Below are positions 18,388-26,738 of a DNA stretch of 64,000 bases, one piece after another. The position numbers and the translations under genes were made by a program. The stretch is from CAZDKK01 sp964506245 (GTDB lineage: Bacteria; Eisenbacteria; RBG-16-71-46; CAIMUX01; WJJG01): contig CAZDKK010000008.1 in NCBI GenBank assembly GCA_964506245.1, forward strand, positions 1 through 64,000, given 5' to 3'. Numbering within the stretch: position 1 is the stretch's first letter; each line of letters opens with the position of its first letter. The notes beneath the pieces are model-generated. The model made no database searches and was not told where the DNA came from. It saw only the letters and a program-made list of their open reading frames with translations.

Positions 18388-19562
18388 GCGGAGAAACGCG
18401 CTTCTCGGCGATGATCGGGGTCGCGGCTGCAGCCGTCCTGCTGGTGGTGCTGGCGATCGACCCGTCAGCCGGCCAGACGCGCACGCCTGGGGCCGCCCCG
18501 GCCGAGACGCCCCTCGAGGACCGCGGCTGTTCCGAGTGCCACCTGTGCAGCGTGCCCACCGCGCGCGTGCCGTGCCTGCGGGCCTGTCCGCGCACCACGA
18601 TGGTGCACCAGGCCAGTCATCACGACCTGGGCGAAGCGGCCGACTCGCTGCTGCTGGACGACCTGGTCGACCTCTACGAACCCGTGCACTTCAATCACCG
18701 GACCCACGCGTCGATGGCCCAGATGGGCAAGGACTGTGCCACCTGCCACCACTACAGCCCGCCGGGCACCGTCCCGCCGTGCAAGGAGTGCCACGACCTG
18801 GGCGCGGAGTCAGGCGATCTGCGCAAGCCGAACCTCAAAGGGGCCTACCACCGGCAGTGTCTGGCGTGTCACGTCGAGTGGAGCCACGAGACGCAGTGCG
18901 CGGCCTGCCACCAGCTGCGCGCCGGCGTGGAGCCGTCAGCCGCGGCACCGAACGATCCGACCGACATCATCGGTCGCGCGCACCCGCCCCTCGAGTCGCC
19001 GACCAAGCGGGTCTACCGCACGCCGTACGCGGCCGCACCCATCGTCACCTTCCAGCACAAGGAGCACACCGACCTCTTTGGGTTCCGCTGCGTTGATTGC
19101 CACAAGCAGGAGAGCTGTACAAGCTGCCATGACTGGCGCAAGGCGGCGGCAGCGCCAGCGCGGAGCCAGGCCGAGGTGCACGCGCTGTGCAACGACTGCC
19201 ACCAGCAGGATGCCTGCGCCAAGTGCCACGACACGCGCGAACGCGAGGCCTTCTCGCACCACCGCACCGGTTGGCCGCTCAATCCCTACCATCAGCGCTT
19301 GGCATGCTGGTCCTGCCATCCGCGGGGTCGGGACTTCGGTCGCGTGAACCGCATGTGCACGAGCTGCCACAAGAACTGGGGCCCGGGGAGCTTCGAACAC
19401 GCCGTGACCGGGCTGCGGCTCGATGAGGTGCACAGCGGGCTCGACTGCACCGAGTGCCATCAAAATCGCCACTACGACGCGGACCCGGTGTGCAGCAACT
19501 GCCATGACGACGGCCGGACGCCGGAGAGTGCGCCGCCGGGGGTGAAGGAGAAGCACCGCTAA
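18384..19562 (+). CDS. Membrane-anchored 13-haem cytochrome c
   Basis: 392 aa. An N-terminal hydrophobic helix (MIGVAAAAVLLVVLAI) serves as signal or anchor. I count 13 CxxCH haem-binding motifs: CSECH, CATCH, CKECH, CLACH, CAACH, CVDCH, CTSCH, CNDCH, CAKCH, CWSCH, CTSCH, CTECH and CSNCH. Several extra His residues (HFNHRTH, FQHKEH) can act as distal ligands, as in class III/NapC-NrfB-like multihaem proteins. Last gene of the Fe-S/NrfD operon, with an ATGA overlap. Likely function: periplasmic electron wire between the NrfD/Fe-S module and a terminal reductase or another donor. Confidence 0.93.
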   Translation: MSGETRFSAMIGVAAAAVLLVVLAIDPSAGQTRTPGAAPAETPLEDRGCSECHLCSVPTARVPCLRACPRTTMVHQASHHDLGEAADSLLLDDLVDLYEPVHFNHRTHASMAQMGKDCATCHHYSPPGTVPPCKECHDLGAESGDLRKPNLKGAYHRQCLACHVEWSHETQCAACHQLRAGVEPSAAAPNDPTDIIGRAHPPLESPTKRVYRTPYAAAPIVTFQHKEHTDLFGFRCVDCHKQESCTSCHDWRKAAAAPARSQAEVHALCNDCHQQDACAKCHDTREREAFSHHRTGWPLNPYHQRLACWSCHPRGRDFGRVNRMCTSCHKNWGPGSFEHAVTGLRLDEVHSGLDCTECHQNRHYDADPVCSNCHDDGRTPESAPPGVKEKHR

Positions 19563-19563
19563 C

Positions 19564-19733
19564 CGGCGTTCCCGTGACCCTCATCCCCCCACCATGTGCG
19601 GCCGCCCGCAGTGCGGGCAACCGATCGTCTGCCCCTTGTACGCGGGCGGAACCTTGATTTGCGTTCCGCAGTCACAGCGGATGAACGCGTAGCCGTTGAG
19701 CTGCCAGCGCGCGTCGGTGGCCGCGGGCACGCG
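19564..19733. repeat. Dispersed repeat, copy 1 (second copy 22523-22692)
   Basis: About 170 bp here match 22523-22692 (the 3' end of the M48 protease gene and its downstream bases) with roughly five differences, in the same orientation and 2959 bp away. After a short unmatched stretch the similarity resumes at 19761, which corresponds to 23029. The copy has thus lost 309 bp (103 codons) of the protease gene in the middle. Confidence 0.85.
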
Positions 19734-19814
19734 CTGCAGGTGGTCCTCGGTCGCCGCGCCCAGTCCCTCAGGGTGGCGCAGGAGGAGCGCTGAGCAGCCG
19801 TCGGACAGATACAC
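19581..19814 (-). pseudogene. Internally deleted C-terminal fragment of the M48 protease gene
   Basis: The frame encodes VYLSDGCSALLLRHPEG, corresponding to EYLADGCSALFTRYPEG of the HtpX-like protein at 22540-23763, and then jumps to the same zinc-ribbon tail (WQLNGYAFIRCDCG, KGQTIGCPHCGRPH, MVGG end). The HELAH catalytic part is absent, so it cannot be a protease. It is fused in frame to a transposase remnant (19815-19946), making one 121-codon open frame whose product, if made, would be a small zinc-ribbon protein. Confidence 0.8.
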
Positions 19815-19946
19815 GCGCCGGGCGAGGCGTTCCTGGGCGACAGGCAGTCTCAGAGCATGGCGGCTGAGTCGTTCCAACCCTGCGCGGTCTATGGCCGTCA
19901 CAGCCTGAACGGCGTGGAGCGAGAAGCCGGTCACCTGGGCACACAA
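19815..19946 (-). pseudogene. IS91-family (Y2) transposase remnant
   Basis: About 44 codons read TGFSLHAVQAVTAIDRAG and LERLSRHALRLPVAQERLARR. This matches the conserved 'GFxLHA...R..LERLCRYxxRPPLAxERL' block of IS91/ISCR-type Y2_Tnp transposases. No other part of the transposase is found on either side, and the frame runs straight into protease sequence. Family assignment is from memory of the motif; a domain search would settle it. Confidence 0.65.
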
Positions 19947-20170
19947 GGGTTAGGCGGGAGGCTACCGATCCCTGCTGCGGGAGGCAGAGCTGATTGTGCG
20001 GCACGGGCGCCCCGGCGGGCGTCGTGAGGGCCTGCTGCAGGGCGGCTGACTGTTCGAGCATGCCGTTGATCTCACGAGTGCCGTCACACCGCCGCTCGTC
20101 CACCCGCGGTCGCCGCGCCGGGGAAGAGCGGTCTCCGGGATCGGGAGGCCGTGTCCTGGGCCTGAGCCCG

Positions 20171-20199
20171 TTGCCGTGATCACGTCAACGGGTTATACT
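20171..20199 (+). promoter_or_regulatory. Sigma-70-type promoter for the VCBS protein gene
   Basis: TTGCCG (20171-20176), a 17-bp spacer and TATACT (20194-20199, 5 of 6). Transcription would start near 20206, leaving a ~115-nt leader before the start at 20323. The rest of the 19947-20322 gap holds no gene I can recognise. Confidence 0.6.
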
Positions 20200-20322
20200 A
20201 TTCTGGAGCTGCAGGGCTCTGTCCTTTGCATCCTTCCCTGTCGGCTCTGGTCACGAGCTCGATAGCAATCGCCACCCAGAACGTGTGCGGCACCCCCCGA
20301 CCCACGTGAGAGGAGGAGTGCC

Positions 20323-21750
20323 ATGCGTCGTCGCCTGGTGGCTCTCGTAGCCCCGATCTTCCAGTTGGTCTTGACCGGCGGCCCAGTCCGTCCGACCCCC
20401 GCATTTGCCCAGAGCGATCCCACGATCACGTTTCTCGACAGCGGCCAGCAACTCGGCCAGGGTGTCTGCTTCTCGCCCACGCTGGGGGACCTGGACGGCG
20501 ACCAGAACCCCGACCTGTTCGTCACGAACTTCTTCAGCGCCAACAAGGTCTGGATGAACGACGGCAGCGGTCACTTCACGGACAGCGGTCAGAGCTTCGG
20601 CTCCGCTACGGGCCACGGGGTTGCCTTGGGCGACTTGGACGATGACGGCGACCTCGATGCCTTCCTCGTCTTCATGGACGCCCCCGCCTGGGTACTGCGC
20701 AACAACGGCAGCGGCATCCTCACCGACACGGGGCAGCGCCTGGGCAGTGCCAGCGACGACATGGGGCTGGTGGACTTGGCGGATGTGGATGGCGACGATG
20801 ACCTCGACGCCGTGGTCTGCAACTACTGGCATCCTGGCCGGGTGTGGGTGAACGACGGCAATGGAACTTTCACCGCCGGCTCTAGCTTCGGTGACGCGAC
20901 GAGTGGCCCGATGGGTGTCGGCGATCTGGACTCCGATGGCGACCCCGATGTCGTCATGATGAACAACGGGGGCGGTAACACCGTGTGGCTGAACGATGGA
21001 TCTGGTCTATTCACGGACACGGGTCAGAGGCTGGGGTACACAGATGGGTGGGGCCATGTGAGCTTGGGCGACCTGGACGGCGATGGTGACGCCGACGCCT
21101 TCGCCACGAACTCGATCCACGGCAACACCGTGTGGCTGAACGATGGCTCAGGCACCTTCACCTCGGAACTCGTCCTCCCGGGCGACGGCACCCAGAAGGT
21201 CGATCTCGGTGACGTCGAGGATGACGGCGACCTCGACGCTTTCACCAGCAACCAGACGCTGGGCAACAGCGTCTGGCTCAACGATGGCCTAGCGGGCTTC
21301 ACCCCGATCGGTCCTTTCTTCGGAACCTATGTCATGTCGATCACCGCGGGGGACGTCGACGGCGACGCAGACCCTGATGTCATCGTCGGCCGGGACTACG
21401 GCCACGGCTCCACCAGCATCTACCTCAACATGACGGCCAGCACCGGAGTCGAGGGCGGTGAGTCCATCCCGGCAATGGCGCTCTTCCGGGAGATTTCGCC
21501 GAATCCCTTCGACCAGGGCACCCGGATCAGCTACCTGGTTCCTTCGGCGGGGCACGTGAGCCTGAGGTTGTTCGACCTTCACGGACGGCAGATCCGAACC
21601 CTCCTCAGCGGGTCGCAGGATGCCGGCGAGCACGTGATCGCCGTGGAGGGAGGCGCGCTCTCCCGCGGCGCCTACTTCTGCCGACTCGAGACATGGGACG
21701 CCGCGGGGCAACGAGTCGTGGCGTCCCGGAAGCTCATCTGCACTCGCTAG
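20323..21750 (+). CDS. Secreted VCBS/FG-GAP-repeat protein with FlgD-like C-terminal domain
   Basis: 475 aa with a strong GAGGAGGAG ribosome site before ATG 20323. Signal peptide to about residue 30 (cut near AFAQS). About seven FG-GAP/VCBS units follow, each ~45-50 residues, with calcium-type loops DLDGDQNPDLF, DLDDDGDLDAFL, DVDGDDDLDAVV, DLDSDGDPDVVM, DLDGDGDADAFA, DVEDDGDLDAFT and DVDGDADPDVIV, and the recurrent phrase VWLNDGSGxFT. The last ~85 residues are a FlgD-like module (NPFDQGTRISYL, GRQIRTL, GAYFCRL). Probably a surface propeller. Flanked by degraded mobile-type sequence on both sides. Confidence 0.87.
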   Translation: MRRRLVALVAPIFQLVLTGGPVRPTPAFAQSDPTITFLDSGQQLGQGVCFSPTLGDLDGDQNPDLFVTNFFSANKVWMNDGSGHFTDSGQSFGSATGHGVALGDLDDDGDLDAFLVFMDAPAWVLRNNGSGILTDTGQRLGSASDDMGLVDLADVDGDDDLDAVVCNYWHPGRVWVNDGNGTFTAGSSFGDATSGPMGVGDLDSDGDPDVVMMNNGGGNTVWLNDGSGLFTDTGQRLGYTDGWGHVSLGDLDGDGDADAFATNSIHGNTVWLNDGSGTFTSELVLPGDGTQKVDLGDVEDDGDLDAFTSNQTLGNSVWLNDGLAGFTPIGPFFGTYVMSITAGDVDGDADPDVIVGRDYGHGSTSIYLNMTASTGVEGGESIPAMALFREISPNPFDQGTRISYLVPSAGHVSLRLFDLHGRQIRTLLSGSQDAGEHVIAVEGGALSRGAYFCRLETWDAAGQRVVASRKLICTR

Positions 21751-21892
21751 AGGAGCCGCGCCGGAGACTAGCGCATCGCCGGGGGCTCATGCCGTCTCGG
21801 CCGACCGGTGCCCCTCCCGAAAACCCTTATTTGGACTCCTCCCGCAAGCTGTTTCCCGAGACGGAACAGGGTGACGGCTGGATCTGACTGCA

Positions 21893-22443
21893 CCCGCATA
21901 TCGATCCCCAAGGTCGCCCGACTGCACACAGAGGAACTGGACAGCACTCGGAAGCTCATGCAGTTCGTCGGCCGCTCTGCCATCGACGAGATCAACTACA
22001 GCGCGCTGTCCCGCAACCTGGGGGTCACGAAGTACAAGGCCGAGCAGTACATCGGGTTGCTGGAGGCGGCGTTCGTGGTGCAACGTGCGTTCCCGGCCGG
22101 GACCAACGTCCTGAAGGAGCCCAAGATCCTGCTGAGCCTGCCGTACCGGTTGCTGTATCGGGATCTCAGCGATGCAATCGGCGGACTGCGCGAGGACTTC
22201 TTCGCGGAGGCCATGCGCCAGGCGCAGATGGACTTCTCCTATCTGAAGAGCACGCGGGGGCAGAAGACCCCCGACTACCTCGTGGACCACGGCGGAGAGA
22301 AGCTGGCCATCGAGATCGGCGGTGAGGGCAAGGGCAGACAGCAGTTCAAGGGCGTGACCCCGGATCGCAAGCTCATCTTCACGCACAGTGAAAGAAGTGA
22401 TGGGATGTATCGTCCGCTGTTCCTGCTGGGATACCTGGTGTAG
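21893..22443 (+). pseudogene. 5'-truncated DUF4143/AAA_14 ATPase remnant
   Basis: The readable protein starts mid-domain (ISIPKVARLHTEELDSTRKL) and continues to the natural C-terminus: INYSALSRNLGVTKYKAEQY, then LREDFFAEAMR and a PD-(D/E)xK-like end with TPDYLVDHGGEKLAIEIGG. In full-length relatives this is the DUF4143 C-terminal half; the ATPase domain with Walker motifs is missing. The frame is open upstream to 21808 but those residues do not look like the family. It is not a copy of the intact homologue at 62515; sequence similarity between them is low. Confidence 0.75.
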
Positions 22444-22522
22444 CCGGACGCGCGAGAACACCGCCGTCCCCGTGCTCGTTCTGTGCGAACGGCCCGGCCG
22501 CTCACCCCGCGCGCCAGCTCGA

Positions 22523-22692
22523 CGGCGTTCCTGTGACCCTCATCCCCCCACCATGTGCGGCCGCCCGCAGTGCGGGCAACCGATCGTCTGCCCCTTGTAC
22601 GCGGGCGGAACCTTGATTTGCGTTCCGCAGTCGCAGCGGATGAACGCGTAGCCGTTGAGCTGCCAGAGCGCGTCGGTGGTCGCGCGCACGCG
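22523..22692. repeat. Dispersed repeat, copy 2 (3' end of the M48 gene)
   Basis: Partner of the repeat at 19564-19733, about 97% identical over 170 bp. It covers the last ~50 codons of the protease gene (the zinc ribbon) and ~17 bp beyond the stop codon, which shows that the other copy was derived from DNA, not from a separate gene. Confidence 0.85.
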
Positions 22693-23763
22693 CCCCATAC
22701 GCGTCGCCGTGGCCTCGGCATCGCGGCCTTCGGTCGCCGCGGCCGCGCGCGCCTTGGCGGCCAGCCCATCCTGGTGCGAGCGGGGCACCACGCCCACGGG
22801 CCGCCCCGTGACCTGGCGGAAGGCCTCGTCGTAGCGGCTCAGGCCCGCCTCCCCGCCCATGGCGCGCAAGATGCGGATGCGCTGCGAGATCGGTGGGTGC
22901 GTGGAGGTGAGATCGGACAGGCCCACCTGGGTGACCTTGAGCGGATTGACCAGGAACATCGGCGCTGTGGCCGCGTTCGCCGAGGCCAGACGGTGGGTCG
23001 AGGCGCTGATCTTCTCGAGGGCCGCAGCCAGTCCCTCAGGGTAGCGCGTGAAGAGCGCCGAGCAGCCGTCGGCCAGGTACTCGCGCCGGCGCGAGGCGGC
23101 GAAGTAGAGGAGCTGCGAGACGATCGGCGCCAGGATCATGAGGAGCACCGCCACGGCCAGGATGATCAGCTCGGCCTGCCCGCCCCCGCGCCCAGCCGAG
23201 GTGCGCCGCCGGCTGCCGCCGCGGAAGAAGAGCGTGCGCCGGGCCATCGCCGCCAAGAGCGCGATCGTGCCGACCATGACCGTGAGCGTCGTCATGTAGA
23301 GGACGTCGCGGTTCTTGATGTGCGCGAGCTCGTGTGCGATGACGCCCTGCAGCTCGTCCCGGTTCAGGCTTTCGAGCAGCCCGCTCGTCACCGCCACGGA
23401 GGCGCGAGTGGGCTCGCGACCGACGGCGAACGCGTTGGGGGCGGGGTCGTCGATGATGTAGATGGCCGGCATCTTGGCGATGCCCGCGGCGATGCACATT
23501 TCCTCGACGACGTTGTACAGGACGGGGTGGTGCTCCTTCTCGATGCGGCGCGCCTTCGAGAGCGCGAGCAGCATCGAATCCCCGCTCGTGAAGGTGATGA
23601 GCGCGAGGATCCCCCATACGGTCACCCCGACCAGGACCCCCGCGGGGCCGGCGCCCTCGAGCGCGTACTCCCCGATGGCATAGCCCATCGCGGCCAGGAG
23701 CAGAACCATCCCGATCACGATCAGCGTCGAACGCTGGCGATTCGCGCGCACGAGTTCCCACAT
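22540..23763 (-). CDS. HtpX-like M48 metalloprotease with C-terminal zinc ribbon
   Basis: 407 aa. Two N-terminal membrane segments (LIVIGMVLLLAAMGYAIG; VTVWGILALITF) precede the catalytic motif HELAH at residues 144-148. A further membrane pair lies around 160-225, and the third zinc ligand region is REYLADGCSAL. This is the HtpX layout: an inner-membrane zinc protease that removes misfolded membrane proteins. Unlike standard HtpX (~290 aa), it has a tail of about 110 residues ending in a CxC...CxxC ribbon (CDCGTQIKV, GCPHCGRPH). LemA and a zf-TFIIB protein lie upstream on the same strand (33 bp to LemA). Confidence 0.9.
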   Translation of the reverse strand: MWELVRANRQRSTLIVIGMVLLLAAMGYAIGEYALEGAGPAGVLVGVTVWGILALITFTSGDSMLLALSKARRIEKEHHPVLYNVVEEMCIAAGIAKMPAIYIIDDPAPNAFAVGREPTRASVAVTSGLLESLNRDELQGVIAHELAHIKNRDVLYMTTLTVMVGTIALLAAMARRTLFFRGGSRRRTSAGRGGGQAELIILAVAVLLMILAPIVSQLLYFAASRRREYLADGCSALFTRYPEGLAAALEKISASTHRLASANAATAPMFLVNPLKVTQVGLSDLTSTHPPISQRIRILRAMGGEAGLSRYDEAFRQVTGRPVGVVPRSHQDGLAAKARAAAATEGRDAEATATRMGRVRATTDALWQLNGYAFIRCDCGTQIKVPPAYKGQTIGCPHCGRPHMVGG

Positions 23764-23796
23764 GGCTCCGCCGCTCGGCTCCCCGTCTCGCGGCGG

Positions 23797-24366
23797 CTAG
23801 AACGCGACCTTCGGCGCTTCGCGCTCGACCGCCTCGGCCACCTCGAAGTACTTCTCCTGCTGGAAATTGAACGCGGTCGCGATCAGATTCGACGGGAACA
23901 CCTGGATCAGGTTGTTCATGCGCATGGCCGAGTCGTTGTAGTACTGGCGGGCGAAACCGATCTTGTTCTCGGTCGAGGAGAGCTCCTCCTGCAGCGCCAG
24001 GAAGTTCTGGTTGGCCTTGAGATCCGGGTAGTTCTCGGCGAGGGCGAAGAGCGAGCGCAGGGTCTGCGTCAGCGCGTTCTCCGCCTGAGCCTTCTGAGCG
24101 ACATCATTGGCCGAGACATTGATCGCCTGCTGGCGGGCCTGCACGACCGCCTCCAGCGTCCCCCGCTCGTGCTTGGCGTAGCCCTTGACCGTCTCGACCA
24201 GATTGGGGATCAGGTCGTAGCGGCGCTTGAGCTGGACGTCGATCTGGCTCCAGGCGTTGCGCACGTCGTTGCGCTGGCGCACGAGCCCGTTGTAGAGGCC
24301 GATGGCCCAGACGGCGACGATGACGACGAGGCCGATGAGCGCCAGCAGGAACACCAGAGCAATCAT
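23797..24366 (-). CDS. LemA family protein
   Basis: 189 aa from ATG 24366, chosen over a GTG six bases upstream because GGAGG lies 5 nt before the ATG. One N-terminal membrane helix (IALVFLLALIGLVVIVAVW) and then a mostly helical domain with the family marks LVRQRNDVRNAWSQIDVQLK RR, DLIPNLVETVKGYAKHE and FPSNLIA. LemA proteins are inner-membrane proteins with a helical periplasmic or cytosolic part; they often sit next to HtpX or TPM-domain genes, as here. Molecular function not established. Confidence 0.93.
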   Translation of the reverse strand: MIALVFLLALIGLVVIVAVWAIGLYNGLVRQRNDVRNAWSQIDVQLKRRYDLIPNLVETVKGYAKHERGTLEAVVQARQQAINVSANDVAQKAQAENALTQTLRSLFALAENYPDLKANQNFLALQEELSSTENKIGFARQYYNDSAMRMNNLIQVFPSNLIATAFNFQQEKYFEVAEAVEREAPKVAF

Positions 24367-24435
24367 GAGCACCTCCTATCTCCCATGAGCCGCCAGGCGG
24401 TGGATGCCCCCGCTCTCAGGCGGCGCGTTCGCATC

Positions 24436-24912
24436 CTACGTGCCTTCGGCCGGCGGGGTTGCGCGACGTGCGTCGGCGTCCTCGCCGCCGGCCGCCGGCC
24501 GGCGCCCAAGACTCGCCTCGAAGACCTCGCCCAGGAAGCTCACCACCGGCCGAGCCAGTTGCGCGCCGGTCTTCATGGGCATGGCGCTGATGAGCGCGCC
24601 CAGCTCGCCCCGGTCGAGCCAGATCCCATGTCCGCGCGGGCAGAGCTCCACCTGGATAGGTGGATCGCACGGGACGGACTGAGGGCTCATCTTCGCGGGG
24701 CAGCGCGGGCACCGGCGCGGGGAGCCTCCGAGAGCGCCACCCGCGCGGGCGGGGTCAGGCGCCGGCATCACGAACTCGCGGCCGGCCTTCTCAGCCAGCA
24801 GCTCCACCTCTCCGGCGTCGAACCAGATCCCCTGGCACGCGACACACCAGTCGACCTCGATGCCCTCGTGCTCGACCACGACGAGCGGCTTCTTGCAGGC
24901 TGGGCAGTCCAT
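24436..24912 (-). CDS. zf-TFIIB-type zinc-ribbon protein
   Basis: 158 aa. Two related zinc motifs: CPACKKPL...CVACQGIWFD at the N-terminus and CPRCPAKM...CPRGHGIWLDRGEL further on. 'GIWFDxGE' is the signature of the bacterial zf-TFIIB family. The C-terminal 50 residues are low-complexity. Soluble; function unknown. It lies 69 bp upstream of lemA on the same strand, and LemA/HtpX/zf-TFIIB genes likely form one unit concerned with membrane quality control. Confidence 0.85.
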   Translation of the reverse strand: MDCPACKKPLVVVEHEGIEVDWCVACQGIWFDAGEVELLAEKAGREFVMPAPDPARAGGALGGSPRRCPRCPAKMSPQSVPCDPPIQVELCPRGHGIWLDRGELGALISAMPMKTGAQLARPVVSFLGEVFEASLGRRPAAGGEDADARRATPPAEGT

Positions 24913-24984
24913 GAGACTTCTCCCCGGGCCACGGGGCAGTCTAGCAGGATGGGCGGCAGGATCAACGCGCGGATTGGCTCCACC

Positions 24985-25953
24985 TCACAACCGCGCCGCC
25001 CCCGCCGCGGTCACGTGCCGGAACACCGCCTCGAGCGTGTTGTCGAGCGTCTCCAGGCGCCGGATGAGGAGATCGTGCTCCACGGCCAGCGCGGCCAGCT
25101 CGCGGTAGGCGACCTCGGGATGCTCCGTCACGAACTCGAGGCCCTCGGGTCCCGCGACGCGCACCTCGCGGACGTGGGGCCGCTGCAGCAGCACGGCGGC
25201 CAGGTCGCGCGGCCGGTCACAGACGACGTGCACACGGTGCGGGTGGCGATCGCGCAGGTCGAGCAGGAGCTGCTCGATCTTGCCGAAGCCGAGCAGCCGG
25301 CCGTGAGCGAGCACTCCGACCAGATCGGTCAACGACTCGATCTCGTGCAGCACGTGTGAGGAGACGAGCAGCGTGCGGCCCGCGCGCGCGAGCGCGAGGA
25401 TGTGGTCGCGCACCACGCGGCGCGATGGCGGGTCGACGCCCAGGAAGGGCTCGTCGAGCAGCACCAGCTCGGCCTCGCCGGCCAGGACGAGCGCGAGCTT
25501 GAGACGCTGGCGCATGCCGCGCGACCAGGTGCCATAGCGGCGGTGGCCGTCGGCGGTCAGCCCGACCAGCTCGAGGCCATGGCGCGCGCGCTCGCGCGCC
25601 TCCCGGGGCGCCAGCCCGTGGGCGAGGAAGGCGACCTCGAGGTTGCGCCGCCCCGAGAGGCCGTCGAAGAAGCACTCGGTCGCCGGCACGATGGCGATGC
25701 GCCGCCGCACCTCGGTCTGCGAGAACGGCGGGCCGCCGAAGACGCGCACGGCGCCCTCGGAGGGCGGGATGAGGCCGGTCAACACGCGCATCATCGTCGT
25801 CTTACCGCTGCCGTTGGGGCCGACGATGCCCGTGATCCCGGGCGACAGCGCCATGTCGACGCGGCTCAGGCCGATCACCTCGCCGTAGAAGACGCTGACC
25901 GCCTCGAGGGTGACGGTCGCGGCCCGCGGGGTGCTGTCCGGCGTTTGCGTCAC
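24985..25953 (-). CDS. ABC transporter ATP-binding protein (second pair)
   Basis: 322 aa from GTG 25953, overlapping the upstream permease stop (GTGA). Walker A GPNGSGKTT, ABC signature WSRGMRQRLKLAL (a degenerate 'LSGGQ' seen in ABC-2 exporters), Walker B LVLLDEPF and the switch His in VSSHVLHE are all present. A ~90-residue C-terminal extension follows the ATPase core. It powers the permease at 25950-26738; the pair probably exports a lipid, peptide or drug. Last gene of a four-gene coupled operon. Confidence 0.92.
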   Translation of the reverse strand: MTQTPDSTPRAATVTLEAVSVFYGEVIGLSRVDMALSPGITGIVGPNGSGKTTMMRVLTGLIPPSEGAVRVFGGPPFSQTEVRRRIAIVPATECFFDGLSGRRNLEVAFLAHGLAPREARERARHGLELVGLTADGHRRYGTWSRGMRQRLKLALVLAGEAELVLLDEPFLGVDPPSRRVVRDHILALARAGRTLLVSSHVLHEIESLTDLVGVLAHGRLLGFGKIEQLLLDLRDRHPHRVHVVCDRPRDLAAVLLQRPHVREVRVAGPEGLEFVTEHPEVAYRELAALAVEHDLLIRRLETLDNTLEAVFRHVTAAGAARL

Positions 25954-26738
25954 GGCGTCATCTCCCGGCGCACGCGCGCGATCGTCATGCCCAGGCCGAT
26001 GGCTCCGTACAAGAGGAGCATGAGGAAGCCGAACCAGCCGGCCAGTGTGTCGCCGCCTTCGATGAGGGTCTCCAAGAGCCCTTGCACCGCCTTGATCGGC
26101 CCAACCGGCAGGGCGTGCCGTCCCCACACGATCTGGGCCAGCGCGTCGGGGACGAAGAAGAAGCCGAGCGCGATCAGCATCGCCCACCGCCCGCGGCGCG
26201 TGGCCGCGCTCGGACCGACCGAGATCCCCGCGTAGCCCCACCCGAGCACGACCGAGACCAGCGCGAGCTTCAGCACCAGCATGGCGGCGCCGGCGGTATC
26301 GAGCTGGGCGGTGACCCCCAGCCGCAGGATCGCGATCAACACGCCCGGCAGGAGCATCAGCGCGGCGGAAGGCAGCGCAACGGCGAGCAGCTTGCCCCAG
26401 GCGTAGTGCCACGGTTGTACAGGCCGGGTGGCGTAGAGGAAGAGCACCTCCTCGGCCCGGTCGCGCGCGACGCTGGGCGTGCCGATGCCGAGCGCGAGGA
26501 GCGCCACCGGCAGCGCCTGGAACTGCAGGAACTCGAGGATGGGGTCGAGATCGATGTGGCTCCCCGTGGCCGTCTCGGCCAGCATGCGAATCACGATCGC
26601 GACGGTGAGGATGACGGGCGGCAGAACGCTGAAGAGGAACAGCAGCTTGGTCAGCCGACGCCGGGCGGCCAGCGACACCTCACGGCGCGCGATGGCCCGG
26701 ATGACGGCGGAGGAGGCAGGCGCTTCGCGTTCAGGCAT
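25950..26738 (-). CDS. ABC-2-type transporter permease (second pair)
   Basis: 262 aa with about six hydrophobic segments (LLFLFSVLPPVILTVAIVIR; LPVALLALGIGTPSVARD; GKLLAVALPSAALMLLPGVL; MLVLKLALVSVVLGWGYAG; MLIALGFFFVPDALA; FGFLMLLLYGAIGLGMTIA). The phrase EEVLFLYATRPVQPWHYAWGK resembles ABC-2 permeases. Its start overlaps the end of the upstream ATPase gene by 8 bp, and its stop overlaps the GTG of the next gene. Confidence 0.85.
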   Translation of the reverse strand: MPEREAPASSAVIRAIARREVSLAARRRLTKLLFLFSVLPPVILTVAIVIRMLAETATGSHIDLDPILEFLQFQALPVALLALGIGTPSVARDRAEEVLFLYATRPVQPWHYAWGKLLAVALPSAALMLLPGVLIAILRLGVTAQLDTAGAAMLVLKLALVSVVLGWGYAGISVGPSAATRRGRWAMLIALGFFFVPDALAQIVWGRHALPVGPIKAVQGLLETLIEGGDTLAGWFGFLMLLLYGAIGLGMTIARVRREMTP

